Assembly: GCA_030156895.1 (NCBI GenBank)
Contig: JASGLP010000007.1
Coordinates: 1-64,000 of the forward strand
Source: Eubacteriaceae bacterium
GTDB lineage: Bacteria; Bacillota; Clostridia; Eubacteriales; Eubacteriaceae
DNA: 64,000 nt
Reading direction: 5' to 3'
The translations under genes were made by a program, and so were the position numbers. Positions within the stretch are counted from its first letter, which is position 1, and every line of letters begins with the position of its first letter. The notes beneath the pieces are model-generated. The model had not been told where the DNA came from. It saw nothing but the letters and a program-made list of their open reading frames with translations, and did not search any database. Shown here piece after piece: positions 9,656 through 17,370 of this stretch.

Positions 9656-11284
9656 TCATTCATACATAAATATGTCTTTTAAATCACTAGATTCCTTGAT
9701 CAGTTTTTTGTCTTCGTACATCATTTGGTCGGCTGTTTTGATCATGAAATCAATCTTATTTTGACAGTGACTGGATATGGAATAGCCAGCGGCCAGGGAA
9801 ATGCTAAAACAATGTTCAGCAATGCTGAAGGGATCTAAAAAAGAAAATTTAATTTTTTCAATCAACAATTTTGTGTTCACTTCTAAATGATTTTGTAGCA
9901 CAATCATTGTAAATTCGTCGCCACCGATTCGAGATAAAAAATCATTTTCTGATTTACATTCATTTATTCGTTGAGCGGCAAAAATCAGTAATTGATCACC
10001 AATATCGTGGCCAAAAGTATTGTTAATTGCTTTGAAACCATTTAGATCCATGAATATTACAGAAAACTCAAGACCAGCGTCGGATGATAGCCTGTTTGTT
10101 TCTTCGAGTTTATGAAAGAAAAACCGTCTGTTTGGTAATCCTGTGAGACTATCATAATTTGCCGCCAGATATAATTGTTCTGCACGTTCACGATATTTTT
10201 CTTTGCTGCTATATAAAGTCAGCTCTCTTTTTTTACGTTGAGTGATATCGTGGAAAGCAAAAACAAGTCCTTTGAAGCCTTCTTTTCGATCATGAATATA
10301 GCTGGCTGAAAGATTGACCCTAAGTTGACTGTTAGAAGCCGTTATGATTGTAGTTTCAAAGGATTCGAGATGAGCATTGTCTTTTAACAAAAAACGAATT
10401 TTAATCAGGGCCTCCTTATCTTTGAAAAAGAAGTCAAGGGGTTGGTTCAACAGTGCTTTCTGCTCATAGCCAAGGATATTGAAAGTTGCATCGTTTTGAT
10501 TTAAAATGAAGAATGCTTCATCAGTAATGATCACCGGATCCATGATGGTATTTAGAATAATTTCTGATGAGGCGATCTCAGAAAATCGAAAAAGCTGATA
10601 TCGGTCACTGACAAAAAAATACGTTACGGGAAAGATAATCACTAAAATATTTGATAATGGCGGAAAAACTGATAAGAAAAAGGGCAAGAATAAATCAGAA
10701 ATTATTCCGCTGGTCATAATAAAGCCGATGATGAGAATGATATATTTTCCTTGCTTTTTAACAAGGGCATAACTAGACTGGGATTGCCACTGATAAACAT
10801 AATAAAGGGAGAGTGCGATATAAGTGCAAACATATAAAATATAAATATAGGTCCAGACATTGGAAATAGTATTGTTGTAGGCGTAGCCTAGTCCGGAAAT
10901 GCTTGCAACAAAATTTATGGCAACACAGGAAGTGGGGCTTACAATGTTTTTGATTAAAATGATTGTCGGAATGGCATAGAAAAGCGTGATGCGGGCAGAT
11001 GACTCGATTAAAGCATTTCGTTTTGCCGTGGCCAGCAAGAGATGACTGACAAAAGCTGGGAAAAGACTCCATCCAATTGATCCGACAAGATGCATCTTAT
11101 AGGCGGTTTCAGCATTGGGAGCAATATAGATAAAGGCATAGGCAAAGGCCCAGACAGCAATTGACAGGCAGGTGAGCAAGGATAGTTGACTAATTCTGGA
11201 TCCTAAGCCGCCTTTTAAATCATTTAGAGCTAAAAGCAAAAATAATAAAAATACGGTGTATGAGACAAGGGAAAGAATATGCAC
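9656..11284 (-). CDS. Membrane-bound PAS-GGDEF diguanylate cyclase
   Basis: 542 residues. The first ~220 hold about seven hydrophobic helices of the type found at the N-terminus of 7TM sensor kinases. A PAS domain follows (about 230-350, ending AFHDITQRKKRE) and then a GGDEF domain (about 370-535) with SRIGGDEFTMIV and the NYDSLTGLPNRRFF entry motif. GGDEF enzymes make cyclic di-GMP. The residues five positions before the GGDEF motif are SEND, so the RxxD product-inhibition site is absent. Start is GTG, preceded by AAAGGAGCC. It is the second of two tandem paralogues. Confidence 0.88.
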   Translation of the reverse strand: MHILSLVSYTVFLLFLLLALNDLKGGLGSRISQLSLLTCLSIAVWAFAYAFIYIAPNAETAYKMHLVGSIGWSLFPAFVSHLLLATAKRNALIESSARITLFYAIPTIILIKNIVSPTSCVAINFVASISGLGYAYNNTISNVWTYIYILYVCTYIALSLYYVYQWQSQSSYALVKKQGKYIILIIGFIMTSGIISDLFLPFFLSVFPPLSNILVIIFPVTYFFVSDRYQLFRFSEIASSEIILNTIMDPVIITDEAFFILNQNDATFNILGYEQKALLNQPLDFFFKDKEALIKIRFLLKDNAHLESFETTIITASNSQLRVNLSASYIHDRKEGFKGLVFAFHDITQRKKRELTLYSSKEKYRERAEQLYLAANYDSLTGLPNRRFFFHKLEETNRLSSDAGLEFSVIFMDLNGFKAINNTFGHDIGDQLLIFAAQRINECKSENDFLSRIGGDEFTMIVLQNHLEVNTKLLIEKIKFSFLDPFSIAEHCFSISLAAGYSISSHCQNKIDFMIKTADQMMYEDKKLIKESSDLKDIFMYE

Positions 11285-11349
11285 TTTTGGCTCCTTTAAA
11301 AAGATTTTTAAAATATATTGCGAAATAGAAAATCAAAATAATAAGCTTT

Positions 11350-12948
11350 TTATTTTCGTTTATCGCGATACATCATTTGATCCGCATTTCGAATCATTAA
11401 ATCGGAATCCATGTTAGATTGGCTGTATAATGCATAGCCAACGGAAATGTTAAATTTAAATTGTTGCTTATTGATTATGATGGGGGCCGCAAAAATTTCT
11501 TTAATCAATTGCTTTTTCTTAAAAATATCCAACTCCGAGTCAAACTGTTGATAAAGAATGGTGAACTCATCGCCACCCATTCGGGCAATTAACTCATTTT
11601 GGCTTTTTTGAGTGTTTAAACGATTGGCTGTTTGAATGAGTACCTGGTCACCAATATCGTGTCCGTATTGATCGTTAATCGATTTGAAATCATTAAGATC
11701 CATAAAGATAACAGAAAAATCAATTTTTTCGACCAAATAGCTCTTTTTAAACTTTTCAAGCTCGAGAAAGAAGGCACGGCGGTTGGCAAGTCCGGTCAAG
11801 GAATCATAGTTGGCGATTGCGTAAAGTTCATCACCAAATTTACGGTAGTTTTCGCGTGTTTCAAGGACTTCATTTTCGATTCGTTTTTTATTGCTGATGT
11901 CATGCAGGGTAATGACGATTCCCATAAAGCCGTCGATATGATCGCTGGCAACAGATGCCGAAATGACAGCATCAATCATTTCATGGTTGGCGGTTAAAAG
12001 TTTTGTTTCACGTCGTCTAAATTGCCGATTTGCTTTTAAAAGATCCAAGCTTTCCTGCTTATATTCTTTAGCTTCGAGCAGACTATTTAAGCCCCTGCCG
12101 ATCAGTTCTTGCTGGTCGTATTTTAAAAGATTGCTAGTTGCCTGATTATAGCGAAGAATCATGCCCTTTTCATCAAGCAGTATTACGGGGTCGGAAACAG
12201 TTTCAAGAATGGCATCTGATGAAGCCATTGTTGAAAATGAAAAAAGCTGATATTGGGTAATGAGACGGGCAAAAGCGGCGGCGAATAGCATGGTGCTGAT
12301 AACGGCTAGCGGAGGCAGGTAATTATTAAACATAGGCAAGATGACATCTGTTAAACTGCCGAAAATTAAGATAATAGCGTCTACGAAAATAATGAATAAT
12401 GCCTGACGCTTTTGAATTTCGTAGTCGGACTCATGCTGCCAGATATAAAGCAGGATAAAACCAAAGGTGAAATAGGCAGCCAGCACCAGGAAATAGAACC
12501 ATGTCCATAAATTTTGGGGCCTATTTATATAGGTCCAGCCCAGACCTGAAGTTGATTGAGTGAAGCCCAAAGCCAGACAGGTGGTTTTTCCAAACAGGTT
12601 TTTAATCAGCAGGATAGCCGGTATGCCCCAAAAGATGGCGTTTTGCCATTTATGTTTAAGCAGGCTTTTACCTTTAGTAAGGATCATGAAGAAGTATATG
12701 GCAAAGGGAGGGAAGAGACTTCCACCAATAAAGCCAATACGATGCCAAAACATGGCGGATGACTGATCGGGAGCAGTGTAAAAGAAAGTATAAGCAAATG
12801 CCCATATTGATAGTTCCAGGCATTCGTAAAAGGCGGCGCGATTTAAAGCTTGTTTAATATTTAACTTTAGGGAATATGCCCCTAAAACGACAAACATAAT
12901 AAATACGGTATAGGAAAAAAAAGATAAGCTGTTCAAAGTATATTCCAA
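11350..12948 (-). CDS. Membrane-bound PAS-GGDEF diguanylate cyclase (paralogue of neighbour)
   Basis: 532 residues with the same plan as the gene at 9656-11284: about seven N-terminal membrane helices, a PAS domain ending TLHDISNKKRIE, and a C-terminal GGDEF domain with ARMGGDEFTILY and NYDSLTGLANRRAF. SQNE stands where an RxxD I-site would be. The two genes are 65 bases apart on one strand and align along their whole length, indicating tandem duplication. The start used is TTG with no good ribosome site; the true start could be a few codons inward, but alignment with the paralogue supports a start close to here. Confidence 0.85.
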   Translation of the reverse strand: MEYTLNSLSFFSYTVFIMFVVLGAYSLKLNIKQALNRAAFYECLELSIWAFAYTFFYTAPDQSSAMFWHRIGFIGGSLFPPFAIYFFMILTKGKSLLKHKWQNAIFWGIPAILLIKNLFGKTTCLALGFTQSTSGLGWTYINRPQNLWTWFYFLVLAAYFTFGFILLYIWQHESDYEIQKRQALFIIFVDAIILIFGSLTDVILPMFNNYLPPLAVISTMLFAAAFARLITQYQLFSFSTMASSDAILETVSDPVILLDEKGMILRYNQATSNLLKYDQQELIGRGLNSLLEAKEYKQESLDLLKANRQFRRRETKLLTANHEMIDAVISASVASDHIDGFMGIVITLHDISNKKRIENEVLETRENYRKFGDELYAIANYDSLTGLANRRAFFLELEKFKKSYLVEKIDFSVIFMDLNDFKSINDQYGHDIGDQVLIQTANRLNTQKSQNELIARMGGDEFTILYQQFDSELDIFKKKQLIKEIFAAPIIINKQQFKFNISVGYALYSQSNMDSDLMIRNADQMMYRDKRK

Positions 12949-13082
12949 AGAAAAATGCTACCATCAGTATAACCGCTTTAAGAACATTTGTCATTATGAA
13001 TATTTAGAAAAAAAGTAAAAAAGTCAAATTTTGATGAAATGATTAAAACTTTTGATCAAGCAAAGAAATTATGGGGAAAATT

Positions 13083-13091
13083 TGCTATAAT
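13083..13091 (+). promoter_or_regulatory. Extended -10 promoter for GNAT gene
   Basis: TGCTATAAT combines a TG extension with a consensus -10 box, 78 bases before the GNAT start. No -35 box is evident at the right spacing. Confidence 0.45.
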
Positions 13092-13168
13092 TAAATTCAA
13101 ACATTTAGTTTATGATCATCAGGCTTTCTGGTGGTTATAGTGAATTCTTTTAAGGACAGGTATGAAGT

Positions 13169-13660
13169 ATGATCAGAAATGGAAACGAAGGCGATTTAGA
13201 GCGGATAATGGCAATCTATGAATTTGCTCGAGACCTGATGAAAAAAAGCGGTAATCCGGATCAATGGACTAATGGTTACCCGGAGGAATGGCGGGTCAAA
13301 GAAGATATTGCAACGAAAACAAATTTCGTTTTAGAGCGTGAGGGCGTTGTCAAAGGGGTCTTTGTATTGCTTGAGGATGGTGATCCGGATTATCTAAATA
13401 TTCATCAAGGGCAGTGGTTGAATGATAAAGCCTATGGCGCTATCCATCGTGTCGCCAGTTGCACAACCGGCAAGGGTCTGACTAAGGAGATTTTTGACTG
13501 GTCGTTGAAACGCTGCCACAACATTAAAATTGATACCCATAAAGATAATAAAATTATGCAGCATGTTCTGATAAAAAATGGTTTTAAACGGTGTGGACTC
13601 GTATATATAAGGGGTGCAGGTGAACGGATTGCCTATCAAAAGAATCTTGATATTAAATAA
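13169..13660 (+). CDS. GNAT-family N-acetyltransferase
   Basis: 163 residues. It opens MIRNGNEGDLERIMAIYEFAR, the usual first strand and helix of GNAT enzymes, and contains the strand-helix region around HRVASCTTGKGLTKEIFDW that corresponds to acetyl-CoA-binding motif A, followed by IKIDTHKDNKIMQHVLIKNGFKRCG, a motif-B region typical of the family. It should transfer an acyl group from acyl-CoA to an amine. The acceptor is unknown. Start ATG is preceded by AGGACAGG. It is convergent with the DUF364-type gene, 4 bases apart, with no terminator between them. Confidence 0.75.
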   Translation: MIRNGNEGDLERIMAIYEFARDLMKKSGNPDQWTNGYPEEWRVKEDIATKTNFVLEREGVVKGVFVLLEDGDPDYLNIHQGQWLNDKAYGAIHRVASCTTGKGLTKEIFDWSLKRCHNIKIDTHKDNKIMQHVLIKNGFKRCGLVYIRGAGERIAYQKNLDIK

Positions 13661-13664
13661 TTGC

Positions 13665-14417
13665 TTAGCAAGAGCTGACCTGATCAGCAAAACATAGTCT
13701 GCGGATGTTTAAGCTACTGGCTGCGCCGGAAATAGTTGTTCCGAAGAAAAAAACATCTTTATCTAAATTCAGGTAAGATACAATGGAACCATTACATAAG
13801 GTGCTGCCAGTACATAGAATAACATCAGCCCATTCAATAGCGTCATCCATCGTATCTATCCCATCTTCAATGGTGACACCATAACGTTTTTCGCCGATAT
13901 TGGCAGGGTTTAGATCGAGAACACGCAGGGAGAAAGAGTGGCTTAATTGTTCAATCATGGCTGGCTGATAACCGACAAGCAGGATTTTTGGGTTTTGATA
14001 ATGGCTGGCGATAAATTCGTTGAGCTGTTTTGAACATAGCTCCGGGCCATTGTTTTTGCAATGAATAACATCAGTGCTAAAACCCAGATCATTTTTTAAA
14101 GCATTATAGGTCGCAATAAAAATCGAACGATTGTAGGAGTTGTCAATAATTGACATTTGAGAGATCTCTTTTAGACTTCCCTGGAAACAGGTTGGCGAAT
14201 CAGTGAAAGCCTGACCAGAGGAATTTCTGAATTTTGCCTGTATCATTACTTCTGATCCAGTCAGTATGGGGAAATCTTTTCGTTTTGTGATGCCGATGGC
14301 TTCTTCGGGGGTTAATGATTTACTGGTGATCGTAATCGTTTCATCATTCAATTGATGAGTGGTCAAAAGATCCTGGAAATCTTTTTGCAGGAGTGTGAAT
14401 AATTCGGACTTTGTCAT
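13665..14417 (-). CDS. DUF364/DUF4213-type protein (putative metal-chelation domain)
   Basis: 250 residues. The order fits the two-part family with an enolase-N-like DUF4213 domain followed by the Rossmann-like DUF364 domain: SDP-like SLKEIS region near 100, then KILLVGYQPAMIEQL near 155 and WADVILCTGSTLCNGS near 205. Members are often encoded near metal or corrinoid genes; the activity is not established. I chose ATG at 14417 because GAAAGGAAG precedes it; an upstream in-frame extension lacks a ribosome site. Several cysteines (ELCSKQ, ILCTG, TLCNG) might bind metal; this is inference. Confidence 0.6.
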   Translation of the reverse strand: MTKSELFTLLQKDFQDLLTTHQLNDETITITSKSLTPEEAIGITKRKDFPILTGSEVMIQAKFRNSSGQAFTDSPTCFQGSLKEISQMSIIDNSYNRSIFIATYNALKNDLGFSTDVIHCKNNGPELCSKQLNEFIASHYQNPKILLVGYQPAMIEQLSHSFSLRVLDLNPANIGEKRYGVTIEDGIDTMDDAIEWADVILCTGSTLCNGSIVSYLNLDKDVFFFGTTISGAASSLNIRRLCFADQVSSC

Positions 14418-14471
14418 TTTGCGCTTCCTTTCGAAATTAAAGAATGTGAAATAGCTAGCAATCAAACTAAG

Positions 14472-14502
14472 AATCTGTTAGTAAAGTATAACAGATTTTT
14501 TA
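14472..14502 (+). terminator. Terminator-like hairpin in divergent promoter region
   Basis: Perfect 9-bp stem AATCTGTTA (14472-14480) with TAACAGATT (14489-14497), then a T-run. It points on the plus strand towards the small membrane protein gene at 14563, so it may be an attenuator for that gene or a barrier to upstream transcription. Confidence 0.6.
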
Positions 14503-14562
14503 TTGAAAAGACACAATAATTACAAATTGATTTGTAAAAAAGAAATAGAGGTGAGAAATTAT

Positions 14563-14895
14563 ATGAAAAATTTCAGGCAATTATTACCGGTGCTTCCCAA
14601 TATTGTGATAACCGCTCTCGTTTTTTTTCTGCTTCAATCATGGAAACCGGGAACAAGCGAATTTGCCATGTTGCTGATATTATACATTCCCCTTTATTGC
14701 ATGAGCGGCTCATTGATTTACGGACTAAAAAATGGTTTTCACTATCTGTATCCTTTGTTTATTTTACTTGCCTTTTGCCCGATATTGTATACCGTGATAG
14801 GCTGGAGGTCGCTGCTATTATCAGCTGCTTATAGTTTGCTGGCACTGATCGGAGTGTTTTTAGGGGGCCGGATTACAAAACATAGAAACAAATAG
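14563..14895 (+). CDS. Small hydrophobic membrane protein, function unknown
   Basis: 110 residues with about four membrane helices and a basic C-terminal tail (GRITKHRNK). I recognise no family with confidence; the layout resembles small integral membrane proteins of the TIGR04086 or exosortase-accessory type, but this is not demonstrable. The ATG at 14563 follows GAGGTGAG at good spacing, so I prefer it to an upstream in-frame start. A terminator follows. It appears monocistronic. Confidence 0.6.
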   Translation: MKNFRQLLPVLPNIVITALVFFLLQSWKPGTSEFAMLLILYIPLYCMSGSLIYGLKNGFHYLYPLFILLAFCPILYTVIGWRSLLLSAAYSLLALIGVFLGGRITKHRNK

Positions 14896-14965
14896 CCAAG
14901 AAAAGTTTGAGAAAATATTTCTCGGCTCACAAGAGATTTATTAAATTTAAGATTATTACAAACAC

Positions 14966-15003
14966 AGCGATTGTTGAGAGCTTTTAAGCAATCGCTTTTT
15001 TAA
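14966..15003 (+). terminator. Intrinsic terminator
   Basis: Stem AGCGATTG (14966-14973) with CAATCGCT (14989-14996), then a run of T. Ends the small membrane protein transcript. Confidence 0.85.
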
Positions 15004-15158
15004 TGAGCTTAACGATTATTTCAGTTAAAAATGAATTGAAGCCAGCAAAATTGCGGATTTTATGTAAATTTTAAATAGGGATAAGATGACTGTTGAATGA
15101 TTTTTAAAATTTAGTATTTAGCCAATTAGTAAAATATTAAATATATTTAAAATAATTA

Positions 15159-15187
15159 TTGACGTTCCTTTACATTGGTGCTAAACT
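15159..15187 (+). promoter_or_regulatory. Sigma-A-type promoter for methyl-THF methyltransferase
   Basis: TTGACG (15159-15164), 17-base spacer, TAAACT (15182-15187). The start of transcription would fall near 15194, which rules out translation starts upstream of that point and supports the ATG at 15261. Confidence 0.75.
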
Positions 15188-15260
15188 ATACCTGTGCACA
15201 ACAGTAAAAATTATGAAATGCACTAAACAAATTAGTAAAATTGATTATCTGGAGGCTAAC

Positions 15261-16058
15261 ATGATCATTATTGGCGAAAAAATCAATGGCGCCATTCCTT
15301 CCACCGGAAAAGCCATTGCCGAAAAAGATGCGGAATTTATCAGAAACCTTGCCATTAAACAGACAGAAGCAGGTGCGGACTATATCGATGTCTGTGCATC
15401 AGTGGATGATGACATTGAAATGGAAACGATGAAATGGCTGATTGACATTGTTCAGGACGCGACTGATGTACCGATTGCGGTAGACAGCCCAAATGTCATT
15501 ACATGTATCGAATCACTCAAACTTTGCAAGAAACCAGGTTTGTTTAATTCGGTTTCAATGGAAGGTGACAAAATTGATGCGGCATTTAAAGCGATTGCTG
15601 ATACAAAATGGGAATGTGTCGCCCTTCTTAATAGTGATAAAGGAATCCCTAAAACGGCAAAAGACCGTTTGGATGTTTTCCATGACATTATGGCCAAATG
15701 TAAGGAGTATGGTATTGATCCTTCCCGCATGCATATTGATCCATTGATTGAAATGCTTTGCACTTCAGAAGATGGGATCAATATGGTAACTGAAGTAATC
15801 CGTGAAATTAAAAAAGCATATCCAACCATTCATGTTACAGGTGCGGTATCCAATATCTCATTTAACTTACCAGCCCGTCGAATAGCGAACCAGGCTTTTG
15901 CCGTTTTGGCGATGAACGCCGGCATGGATTCCTTCATCCTGGATCCTTTAAACAAGGACATGATGGGAATGCTTTTCGCCACCGAAGCCATGATGGGTGA
16001 AGATGAGTACTGTATGGAATATATTGGTGCTTTCCGTGAAGGAATCTTTACAAAATAA
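15261..16058 (+). CDS. Methyltetrahydrofolate:corrinoid protein methyltransferase (AcsE/MtgA/MtvA family)
   Basis: 265 residues forming the pterin-binding TIM barrel of this family. It begins MIIIGEKINGAIPSTGKAIA, the family's pterin-site start, with ADYIDVCASVDDD near 35 and a conserved VDSPN near 75 that matches the barrel strand contacting the substrate. Proteins of this type move a methyl group between a cob(I)alamin protein and THF; in acetogens they complete O-, N- or betaine-demethylation by making methyl-THF. GGAGG sits 5 bases before the ATG. The cognate corrinoid protein gene is downstream beyond a 285-base structured spacer. Which methyl donor system it serves depends on the partner, here probably the UroD-type enzyme at 17371. 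Confidence 0.9.
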   Translation: MIIIGEKINGAIPSTGKAIAEKDAEFIRNLAIKQTEAGADYIDVCASVDDDIEMETMKWLIDIVQDATDVPIAVDSPNVITCIESLKLCKKPGLFNSVSMEGDKIDAAFKAIADTKWECVALLNSDKGIPKTAKDRLDVFHDIMAKCKEYGIDPSRMHIDPLIEMLCTSEDGINMVTEVIREIKKAYPTIHVTGAVSNISFNLPARRIANQAFAVLAMNAGMDSFILDPLNKDMMGMLFATEAMMGEDEYCMEYIGAFREGIFTK

Positions 16059-16077
16059 GCTAGCGTAAATATACGCC

Positions 16078-16241
16078 GTACCGACCAATTGGATCTCGCA
16101 GGCTGCTACGGACCCGTACACTTGTTGCTGGTAATACGCTGTAGCCCTAAATTTACTTTAGGTAAGTAAAAATAGTTTTGAAGCAATGATGAGGCAAGTG
16201 TTCGTTCCGATGCAGCCGGCTGAGAAGCCAATTGTCGGTAC
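16078..16241 (+). ncRNA. Candidate structured RNA (or MITE-like element) between methyltransferase and corrinoid genes
   Basis: A 14-bp closing stem pairs 16078-16092 with 16228-16241, with only one bulged base. Inside, nested pairings continue as a rod: 16101-16106 with 16212-16217 (GGCTGC/GCAGCC), 16109-16112 with 16206-16209, 16118-16124 with 16195-16201 (ACACTTG/CAAGTGT), 16125-16128 with 16183-16186, and an apical hairpin 16146-16151 with 16157-16162. It ends about 100 bases before the corrinoid gene. Fragments such as GGACCCG and GCTGAGAAGCC faintly recall cobalamin riboswitches, but the full consensus is missing. Terminal inverted repeats would also fit a small mobile element. Confidence 0.55.
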
Positions 16242-16343
16242 TCAGACGAAATATATAAGTTATTTGTGAAAAATAACTTTCTTTACCACTCACTTTGCAC
16301 ACTCAAAGAAAATAAAAATAACTATTCTAAGGAGAAAGAAAAA

Positions 16344-16973
16344 ATGTCAACAATTGCAGAAGTAAAAACACTGGTTGAAACTGGAAAATCAAAAAAAGTA
16401 GGCGCAGCCGTACAGGGCGCTTTGGATGCGGGTTTAGCAGCTCAGTCGATCCTTGATGGTATGATTGAGTCAATGGGCGTTGTCGGAGAAAAATTCTCAG
16501 CCGGTGAAATTTTTGTACCAGAAATGCTGATCGCTGCCAAAGCGATGTCTAAAGGTGTTGAAGTTTTAAAACCGGTTATGGCTGGAGACAACGCTACATC
16601 ATTAGGAACCTGTGTTATGGGTACCGTTGCCGGTGACCTTCACGATATTGGTAAAAACCTGGTTGTTATGATGCTTGAAAGCTCAGGATTTGATATGGTT
16701 GATTTGGGTGTTGATGTACCAGCTGACAAGTTCGTTGAAGCGGTTAAAGAAAATGACAACGTTGTTTTAGTTGCCTGCTCAGGCCTTTTAACAACTACCA
16801 TGCCAGCCCTTAAAGAAGCTGTTCAAACTGTAAAAGCGGCATATCCGGATATGAAAGTAATTGTTGGTGGCGCTCCTGTTACGCCTGAATATGCAGCAGA
16901 AATTGGAGCCGATGGCTATGCTCCAGATGCTGGATCATCAGCAGCAAAAGCTAAGCAGTTAATTGGCGCATAA
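16344..16973 (+). CDS. Corrinoid protein of methyltransferase system (MtgC/MtvC/MttC family)
   Basis: 209 residues with the two standard domains: a four-helix methionine-synthase-type cap (about 1-85) and a Rossmann-like cobalamin domain carrying the DxHxxG motif as Asp98-Leu-His100-Asp-Ile-Gly103; His100 is the expected lower axial ligand. The later GGAPVTPEYAAEIGADGY stretch lines the nucleotide tail. The protein carries the methyl group between the substrate-specific methyltransferase and the methyl-THF enzyme at 15261. The ATG at 16344 follows AAGGAGAAAG; an upstream in-frame extension runs into the structured spacer and does not resemble the family. A perfect terminator follows. Confidence 0.93.
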   Translation: MSTIAEVKTLVETGKSKKVGAAVQGALDAGLAAQSILDGMIESMGVVGEKFSAGEIFVPEMLIAAKAMSKGVEVLKPVMAGDNATSLGTCVMGTVAGDLHDIGKNLVVMMLESSGFDMVDLGVDVPADKFVEAVKENDNVVLVACSGLLTTTMPALKEAVQTVKAAYPDMKVIVGGAPVTPEYAAEIGADGYAPDAGSSAAKAKQLIGA

Positions 16974-17008
16974 AAAGATTTAAGTTTGGCTCATTATTAA
17001 TCAATGTA

Positions 17009-17047
17009 GACTTCGCTATGCTAAAAACAGATAGCGAAGTCTTTTTT
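17009..17047 (+). terminator. Strong intrinsic terminator after corrinoid gene
   Basis: Stem GACTTCGCTAT (17009-17019) with ATAGCGAAGTC (17031-17041), then seven T. Separates the corrinoid unit from the UroD-type unit. Confidence 0.92.
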
Positions 17048-17312
17048 GAATGTATTCACGACTTGAGGAGAAAGAGAATTTCTTTTCGGTCGCTAGTGGT
17101 GTAAAATATTTTTTGTGGCTGTCCTTCGAGATGATTGTTTGCCGGCTTAATTTTCGGAAATGTTAATGATTATGTGTACATAAATACCGTGTGCAAATAA
17201 AAAAAGTTCAAATATCAAAAATAAATATTCATAAAAATAACGATAAATAAAGCTCATAAGTTGCTAATATAAAACGAATACAATGGTAAATAAAAGCACT
17301 TTACGAAAACGC

Positions 17313-17341
17313 TTGACAAATTTATTAAGCAGAGATAAAAT
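17313..17341 (+). promoter_or_regulatory. Consensus promoter for UroD-type methyltransferase
   Basis: TTGACA (17313-17318), 17-base spacer, TAAAAT (17336-17341), then an AGGAGG ribosome site and ATG at 17371. The -35 is perfect and the -10 has one mismatch, suggesting high expression or control by a repressor. Confidence 0.85.
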
Positions 17342-17370
17342 TATTCATAATTAATATTCAGGAGGTTGTT

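Larger units (their letters stand above)
14896..15260. other. 365-bp intergenic region before the methyltransferase genes
   Basis: Holds the terminator at 14966-15003, then about 150 bases of AT-rich sequence without recognisable structure, then the promoter at 15159-15187 and a 5' leader of roughly 65 bases. No protein-like frame with a ribosome site was found. Confidence 0.6.
16974..17370. other. 397-bp intergenic region before UroD-type methyltransferase
   Basis: Contains the terminator at 17009-17047 and the promoter at 17313-17341. The roughly 265 bases between them are AT-rich; I see no gene, and only weak short repeats. Confidence 0.6.

Noticed and set aside
11632-11997. 121-residue plus-strand frame within the diguanylate cyclase gene
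   Set aside because: It lies antisense to a well-conserved GGDEF domain and has no ribosome site.
15159-15260. N-terminal extension of the methyl-THF methyltransferase
   Set aside because: This interval contains the promoter and leader; the ATG at 15261 has GGAGG and the family start.
16078-16241. Firm call of a cobalamin riboswitch
   Set aside because: Only scattered short similarities are present; the GCCACUG and GGGAAGG core motifs are not intact. Reported as a structured element only.
16266-16343. N-terminal extension of the corrinoid protein
   Set aside because: No ribosome site, not family-like; AAGGAG precedes the ATG at 16344.
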